Positions 60,180 to 64,000 of a DNA stretch of 64,000 bases are shown here, piece by piece (position 1 is the first letter of the stretch; each line of letters opens with the position of its first letter). A model generated the notes under the pieces. That model ran no database searches. It saw only the letters and a program-made list of their open reading frames with translations, and had not been told where the DNA came from. The translations under genes and the position numbers were made by a program. Source of the DNA: Panacagrimonas sp052387695 (GTDB lineage Bacteria; Pseudomonadota; Gammaproteobacteria; Nevskiales; Nevskiaceae); contig JBQTIX010000092.1 of assembly GCA_052387695.1 (NCBI GenBank), positions 1-64,000 of the forward strand, in the 5' to 3' direction.

Positions 60180-60983
60180 ATGGCTACCAGCTACCTCGAA
60201 ATCGACAACCTCTCCGTCATCTTCAAGACCCGCGGTGCGCCCTTCGTTGCGGTGCGAGACATCGATGTGAGCGTCGAGAAGGGTGAGTTCGTCTCGATCA
60301 TCGGCCACTCCGGCTGCGGCAAGTCCACCGTGCTCAATGTCGTCGCCGGACTCACGCCCGCTGCACAGGGCGGGGCGGTGCTGGCGGGCCGCGAGATCGA
60401 CGGCCCGAGTCCGGAACGTGCGGTGGTGTTCCAGAACCATTCGCTGCTCCCCTGGCTGACCTGCTATGGCAACGTGCACCTGGCCGTGGAGCGCGTATTC
60501 GGAAGAGCGGAGAGCAAGGCGCGGTTGAAGGAACGGACCCTGGCGGCGCTGGACCTGGTGGGATTGACTCCGGCCAAGGACAAGCGTCCCAACGAAATCT
60601 CCGGCGGCATGAAGCAGCGCGTGGGCATCGCCCGCGCGCTGGCGATGGAACCCAAGGTTCTGCTGATGGACGAGCCCTTCGGCGCGCTCGACGCGCTCAC
60701 GCGCGCCAACCTGCAGGACTCGCTGATGGAGATTCAGGCCCGCCTGAGCAACACCGTGCTGATGATCACGCACGATGTCGACGAGGCGGTGCTGCTGTCC
60801 GATCGCGTGGTGATGATGACCAACGGTCCGGCCGCGACGGTGGGCTCGATCCTTACCATCGACCTGCCGCGTCCGCGTCGCCGCATCGAATTGGCGGACG
60901 ACTCGCACTACAACCATCTGCGTGCCGAAATCCTGCGCTTCCTGCACGAGCGGCAGGGGCATCCGCAGTCGGCCGCCGCCTGA
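60180..60983 (+). CDS. nrtD: ABC transporter ATPase (NrtD-like)
   Basis: The 267-residue ATPase has Walker A GHSGCGKST, Q-loop FQNHSLLPWLT, signature ISGGMKQRVGIARAL, Walker B VLLMDEPFGALD and switch histidine MITHDVDEAV. It lacks the fused NrtA-like C-terminal domain of NrtC. ATG 60180 lies 11 bases after a repeat. It completes the Tat-NrtA/NrtB transporter. Confidence 0.94.
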   Translation: MATSYLEIDNLSVIFKTRGAPFVAVRDIDVSVEKGEFVSIIGHSGCGKSTVLNVVAGLTPAAQGGAVLAGREIDGPSPERAVVFQNHSLLPWLTCYGNVHLAVERVFGRAESKARLKERTLAALDLVGLTPAKDKRPNEISGGMKQRVGIARALAMEPKVLLMDEPFGALDALTRANLQDSLMEIQARLSNTVLMITHDVDEAVLLSDRVVMMTNGPAATVGSILTIDLPRPRRRIELADDSHYNHLRAEILRFLHERQGHPQSAAA

Positions 60984-61029
60984 GCTACTGCTTGTCAAGA
61001 ATTCTGAGGGCGTTCTTGCCGCGACATCG

Positions 61030-61147
61030 CAGGTCGGTAGTAGGTCGGTTCAAGCCGAAGGCGGAACCGACACTGCGCGACGTCGCGATAGAGGGCGCAT
61101 GTCGGGTCCGCCCGCGAAAAGCACGCGGGCTTGACCCGACCTACGCC
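61030..61147. repeat. REP-like doublet element after nrtD
   Basis: The left hairpin is GTCGGTTCAAGCC...GGCGGAACCGAC; the right is GTCGGGTCCGCCCGCG...CGCGGGCTTGACCCGAC (GT/AC variant). It fills the gap between the first transport operon and the next promoter, and may serve as its 3' end. Confidence 0.88.
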
Positions 61148-61188
61148 CCACCCACCGCTTCTCGCGGTGGTCATGTTCGATATTGGGC

Positions 61189-61204
61189 TGGCACGTCCCA
61201 TGCT
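61189..61204 (+). promoter_or_regulatory. Sigma54 promoter of the nrtA2 operon
   Basis: TGGCACG-TCCC-ATGCT has GG and GC 12 bases apart and lies 157 bases before the nrtA2 start. Confidence 0.8.
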
Positions 61205-61221
61205 GGTGAGAACGCGCGGCA

Positions 61222-61300
61222 CGGGCCAACGCAGGCCCGGCAGTGCGAACAGCGTGGTACGCGGTCACGGGCGCTTCCGTGACACAGGACAACGATGTCC
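61222..61300 (+). promoter_or_regulatory. Two ANTAR-type hexaloop hairpins in the nrtA2 leader
   Basis: P1 is CGGGCC-AACGCA-GGCCCG (61222-61239). P2 is GGAC-AACGAT-GTCC (61287-61300). Both loops have A1 and G4. Between them lies a third hairpin, GTCACGG-GCGCTT-CCGTGAC. The 3' arm of P2 shares two bases with the terminator stem that follows, so P2 and the full terminator compete, which is the accepted ANTAR antitermination design. Confidence 0.85.
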
Positions 61301-61345
61301 ACGAGCGATCCCGATCAATCCGGGGAACGCTCGTGGATTTTTTTT
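61299..61345 (+). terminator. Leader terminator before nrtA2
   Basis: CCACGAGCG pairs perfectly with CGCTCGTGG, followed by A and eight T. It ends 15 bases before the nrtA2 ATG, so it attenuates the operon unless NasT binds the leader. Confidence 0.92.
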
Positions 61346-61360
61346 GGACGAGAGGATTCC

Positions 61361-62830
61361 ATGAATGACCGTTTGAACGGCCGCGCGACGAACCCGCCGA
61401 GATTCCAGACCTCAACCCTGGCACGGGCGATCCGGATGCTCGCGAGCAGCTTGGCGCTGATCGCGATGGCCGCGCTCGGCGCATGCAGTGGCGAGAAGGC
61501 ACCCGCAGACCCTGCGGCCGCAGCTCCGGCGCCCGCCGCCACGGCGGTCAAGCTGGAAAAGCCCGACCTCAAATTCGGCTTCATCAAGCTTACCGACTGC
61601 GCGCCGGTGCTTATCGCCAAGGAGAAGGGCTTCTTCGAGGAAGAGGGCCTGTTCGTCACGGTGGAAGCGCAGGCCAACTGGAAGGTCTTGCTGGACAGAG
61701 TCATCAGCGGCGAACTGGACGGTGCGCACATGCTGCCGGGTCAGGCCATCGGCGCGACCATCGGCTTCGGCACGCAGGCCGACATCATCGCCCCGTTCTC
61801 GATGGGCCTGAACACCCTGGCGGTGACGGTCTCCAACGACATCTGGTCGCAGATGAAGAAGAGCGTGCCACTGGACGCAGCCGGCAAGCCGGTGCATCCG
61901 ATCAAGGCCGATGCGCTGAAAGTGGTGGTGGACAAGTACAAGGCCGATGGCAAGACCTTTCCGCTCGGCATGGTGTTTCCGGTTTCCACGCACAACTACA
62001 TGCTGCGCTACTGGCTGGCCGCGGGCGGCATCAAGCCGGGCTTCTATTCCAAGACCGACATCAGCGGCCAGTTGAACGGCGACGTGCTGATCTCGGTGAC
62101 GCCGCCGCCGCAGATGCCGGCGACCTTGGAAGCCGGGACGATCTACGGCTACAGCGTGGGCGAGCCCTGGAACCAGCAGGCGGTGTTCAAGGGCATCGGC
62201 GTGCCGGTGGTGACGGCGTATCACATCTGGGAGCGCACGCCGGAGAAGGTGTTCGGCATTCGCAAGGACTGGGCGGAAAAGAATCCGCAGACCACACTCG
62301 CCGTGACGCGTGCGCTGCTGCGTGCCGCGCAATGGCTGGACGAAGGCGACGGAAAGAATCGTGAAGAGGCCGCGCGCATCTTCGCCAAGGCCGAGTACAT
62401 CGGCGCGGACTACGACGTGATCGTCGGCCCCATCACCGGCGTCTACCAGTACGAGAAGGGCGACACGCGGCCGCTGCCGGAATTCAACATCTACTACAAG
62501 GACGACGCGAGCTACCCGTACTACAGCGACGCGGTCTGGTACCTCACGCAGATGCGTCGCTGGGGCCAGATCACGGACGCGCACCCGGACGAGTGGTATT
62601 TCGAGCAGGCCAAGAAGGTGTATCGCCCGGACATCTACGCCGCCGCCGCGAAAAGCCTCGTCGAGTCCGGAAAGCTGAAGGCGGCCGATCTGCCGGACTT
62701 CGCTGCCGAGACCGGCTTCAGGCCGGCGACAACGGCGTTCATCGATGGCGTGAGTTACGACGGGACCAAGCCCAACGCCTACCTGGAGCAATTCAAGATT
62801 GGGTTGAAGGGTGAGGATCAGGTGAAGTGA
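61361..62830 (+). CDS. nrtA: ABC transporter substrate-binding lipoprotein (NrtA/CmpA-like, copy 2)
   Basis: The 489-residue lipoprotein has a signal with lipobox MAALGACSGE and an Ala/Pro linker. The binding fold follows: LKFGFIKLTDCAPVLIAKEKGFF, NWKVLLDRVISGELDGAHMLPGQ, FPVSTHNYMLRYWLA, VTPPPQMPATLEAGTIYGYSVGEPWNQQA and TPEKVFGIRKDWAEKNPQTT. It is larger than copy 1 because of insertions near residues 170 and 360. ATG 61361 has GAGAGG upstream. Nitrate is the likely ligand from context; cyanate or bicarbonate is possible. Confidence 0.92.
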   Translation: MNDRLNGRATNPPRFQTSTLARAIRMLASSLALIAMAALGACSGEKAPADPAAAAPAPAATAVKLEKPDLKFGFIKLTDCAPVLIAKEKGFFEEEGLFVTVEAQANWKVLLDRVISGELDGAHMLPGQAIGATIGFGTQADIIAPFSMGLNTLAVTVSNDIWSQMKKSVPLDAAGKPVHPIKADALKVVVDKYKADGKTFPLGMVFPVSTHNYMLRYWLAAGGIKPGFYSKTDISGQLNGDVLISVTPPPQMPATLEAGTIYGYSVGEPWNQQAVFKGIGVPVVTAYHIWERTPEKVFGIRKDWAEKNPQTTLAVTRALLRAAQWLDEGDGKNREEAARIFAKAEYIGADYDVIVGPITGVYQYEKGDTRPLPEFNIYYKDDASYPYYSDAVWYLTQMRRWGQITDAHPDEWYFEQAKKVYRPDIYAAAAKSLVESGKLKAADLPDFAAETGFRPATTAFIDGVSYDGTKPNAYLEQFKIGLKGEDQVK

Positions 62831-62837
62831 TTGTCTC

Positions 62838-62946
62838 CTTCCCCCGCGTGCGGGGGAAGGCCGGGATGGGGGCGCTCGCTGGGCGAAGCGCCGTTGGATC
62901 GGCGAGAGCCCCCACCCCAACCCTCCCCCGCACGCGGGGGAGGGAG
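62838..62946. repeat. C/G-rich inverted repeat between nrtA2 and nrtB2
   Basis: CCTTCCCCCGCGTGCGGGGG on the left is matched on the right by CCCCCGCACGCGGGGGAGGG. Each arm is itself palindromic, and GATGGGGGCGCTCGC pairs with GCGAGAGCCCCCACC. It lies within the operon, so it may modulate the ratio of binding protein to permease. Confidence 0.85.
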
Positions 62947-62972
62947 CTCCCGAATATCTAGGCCGAACCGAC

Positions 62973-63989
62973 ATGCTCAACCACACCGTCAACATCCTCA
63001 ACAAATCCGGCCTGACCTGGTTCGTGCCAATCGTGCGGCTCGCCGCCGGTGAAGACCCGCGCGAACAGGTGCGCGAGATCCTGCGCAGGATCGGCATTCC
63101 GGTGCTGGCCTTCGGCGTGTTCCTGCTGCTGTGGGGCGGACTCGCGCAGTCGGTGCAGACCAGCCTCGGTGCGCTGCCGGGTCCGGTCGCGGTCTGGGAC
63201 GCAGCCGGCGGATTGTTCGCCGAGCACAGCACGGAGCGCGAGAAAGCCGCGGCGTTCTACGAGCGACAGGAACAACGCAACGCCGAGACGCTCGCAGCCG
63301 ACCCGAACGCCGCGGTGACGATTCGCCCTTGGACCGGCAAGCCGACCTATCCCGAGCAGATTCTCACCAGCCTGTTCACGGTGTTCACCGGCTTTCTGAT
63401 TGCGACCCTCGTCGCGGTGCCGCTGGGCATCGTCTGCGGGCTGTCGAACACGGTGCAGACCGCGCTCAATCCGATGATCCAGTTGTTCAAGCCGGTCTCT
63501 CCGCTGGCCTGGCTGCCCATCGTGACCCTGGTGGTGAGCGCGGCCTACGTCAGCGCCGATCCGATGTTCCAGAAATCCTTTCTGATCTCGGCCATCACCG
63601 TGACCCTGTGCTCGCTGTGGCCGACGCTCATCAACACCGCGGTCGGCGTGGCCTCGGTGGACAAGGATCTGATCAACGTCTCGCGCGTGTTCAAGCTGAG
63701 CTGGTTCACCAAGGTGCGCAAGATCGTGCTGCCGTCCTCGCTCAAGCTGATCTTCACCGGTCTGCGCCTGTCGCTCGGCGTGGGCTGGATGGTGCTGATC
63801 GCCTCCGAGATGCTGGCGCAGAACCCGGGCCTGGGAAAATTCGTCTGGGACGAATTCCAGAACGGCAGCAGCCAGTCGCTGTCGCGAATCATGGTGGCGG
63901 TGTTCACCATCGGCATCATCGGTTTCATGCTCGACCGCATCATGGCGACCTTGCAGGCGCTCGCGAGTTTTGGCGAGCCGGTGCAGTGA
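62973..63989 (+). CDS. nrtB: ABC transporter permease (NrtB-like, copy 2)
   Basis: The 338-residue permease has its first helix at about residues 43-62 (IPVLAFGVFLLLWGGLA). A long periplasmic-side insertion follows (HSTEREKAAAFYERQEQRN..AADPNAAVTIRPW), absent from copy 1. FKPVSPLAWLPIVTLVV and the EAA-type loop WFTKVRKIVLPSSLKLIFTGLRLSLGVGWMVLIASEMLAQNPGLG come next. The gene ends 12 bases before the window edge; an ATPase gene probably follows outside. Confidence 0.93.
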   Translation: MLNHTVNILNKSGLTWFVPIVRLAAGEDPREQVREILRRIGIPVLAFGVFLLLWGGLAQSVQTSLGALPGPVAVWDAAGGLFAEHSTEREKAAAFYERQEQRNAETLAADPNAAVTIRPWTGKPTYPEQILTSLFTVFTGFLIATLVAVPLGIVCGLSNTVQTALNPMIQLFKPVSPLAWLPIVTLVVSAAYVSADPMFQKSFLISAITVTLCSLWPTLINTAVGVASVDKDLINVSRVFKLSWFTKVRKIVLPSSLKLIFTGLRLSLGVGWMVLIASEMLAQNPGLGKFVWDEFQNGSSQSLSRIMVAVFTIGIIGFMLDRIMATLQALASFGEPVQ

Positions 63990-64000
63990 TGGGGAATATA

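Overview
The window is about 64 kb of GC-rich, gene-dense chromosomal DNA. The gene orders smr/surE/pcm/DedA/nlpD, recN next to nadK, and moxR-DUF58-DUF4381-VWA-VWA-TPR-batD, together with sigma54-type promoters and NasT/NasS regulators, point to a gammaproteobacterium, probably of xanthomonad-like ancestry. I cannot name a genus. No rRNA, tRNA, prophage, transposase gene or CRISPR array was seen.

Layout. 0.2-7.1 kb: acetate kinase, a P-type cation ATPase, a tandem Usp protein and a CPA1 antiporter. 7.1-9.3 kb: a cold-shock gene with a structured leader, and a fatty-acid desaturase. 9.5-16.1 kb: a housekeeping block (Smr protein, surE, pcm, DedA, nlpD, sppA, murI). 16.3-21.1 kb: an MMPL/RND exporter operon whose outer-membrane gene carries an in-frame amber stop. 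21.1-27.3 kb: an accessory zone with four toxin-antitoxin loci (VapBC, HigBA with only a toxin fragment, BrnTA, and a RelE-like/HigA-like pair), a heme-oxygenase-like redox enzyme, a cNMP-binding protein and an unrecognised envelope pair. 27.7-38.2 kb: a hybrid histidine kinase, a DUF3014 protein and the moxR/Bat operon. 38.3-45.4 kb: recN, nadK and a 1292-residue secreted subtilase-like protein with P-domain and RTX repeats. 45.7-51.9 kb: an operon of secreted TPR-rich envelope proteins of unknown function. 52-64 kb: a nitrogen-oxyanion uptake region.

The nitrate-type region is the most coherent system. Two nasT-nasS pairs (ANTAR antiterminator plus cytoplasmic NrtA-like sensor) lie back to back. 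Three transcription units, nasT1-nasS1, porin-nrtA1-nrtB1-nrtD, and nrtA2-nrtB2, each start with a good -24/-12 sigma54 promoter. Each then has a leader containing at least one hairpin with an A1/G4 hexaloop and a strong intrinsic terminator just before the first gene. The window therefore appears to hold both the regulators and their RNA targets, including a leader on nasT1 itself.

The second striking feature is a very high load of short palindromic elements of at least six families. The commonest is a REP-like doublet whose stem shows all four compensatory base-pair variants; larger copies carry CTGCACAGGTT terminal inverted repeats. One small element sits inside another with an 8-bp target duplication. 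Several elements supply start codons, stop codons or terminal residues to neighbouring genes (ackA, surE, pcm, nadK, the exporter genes, batD).
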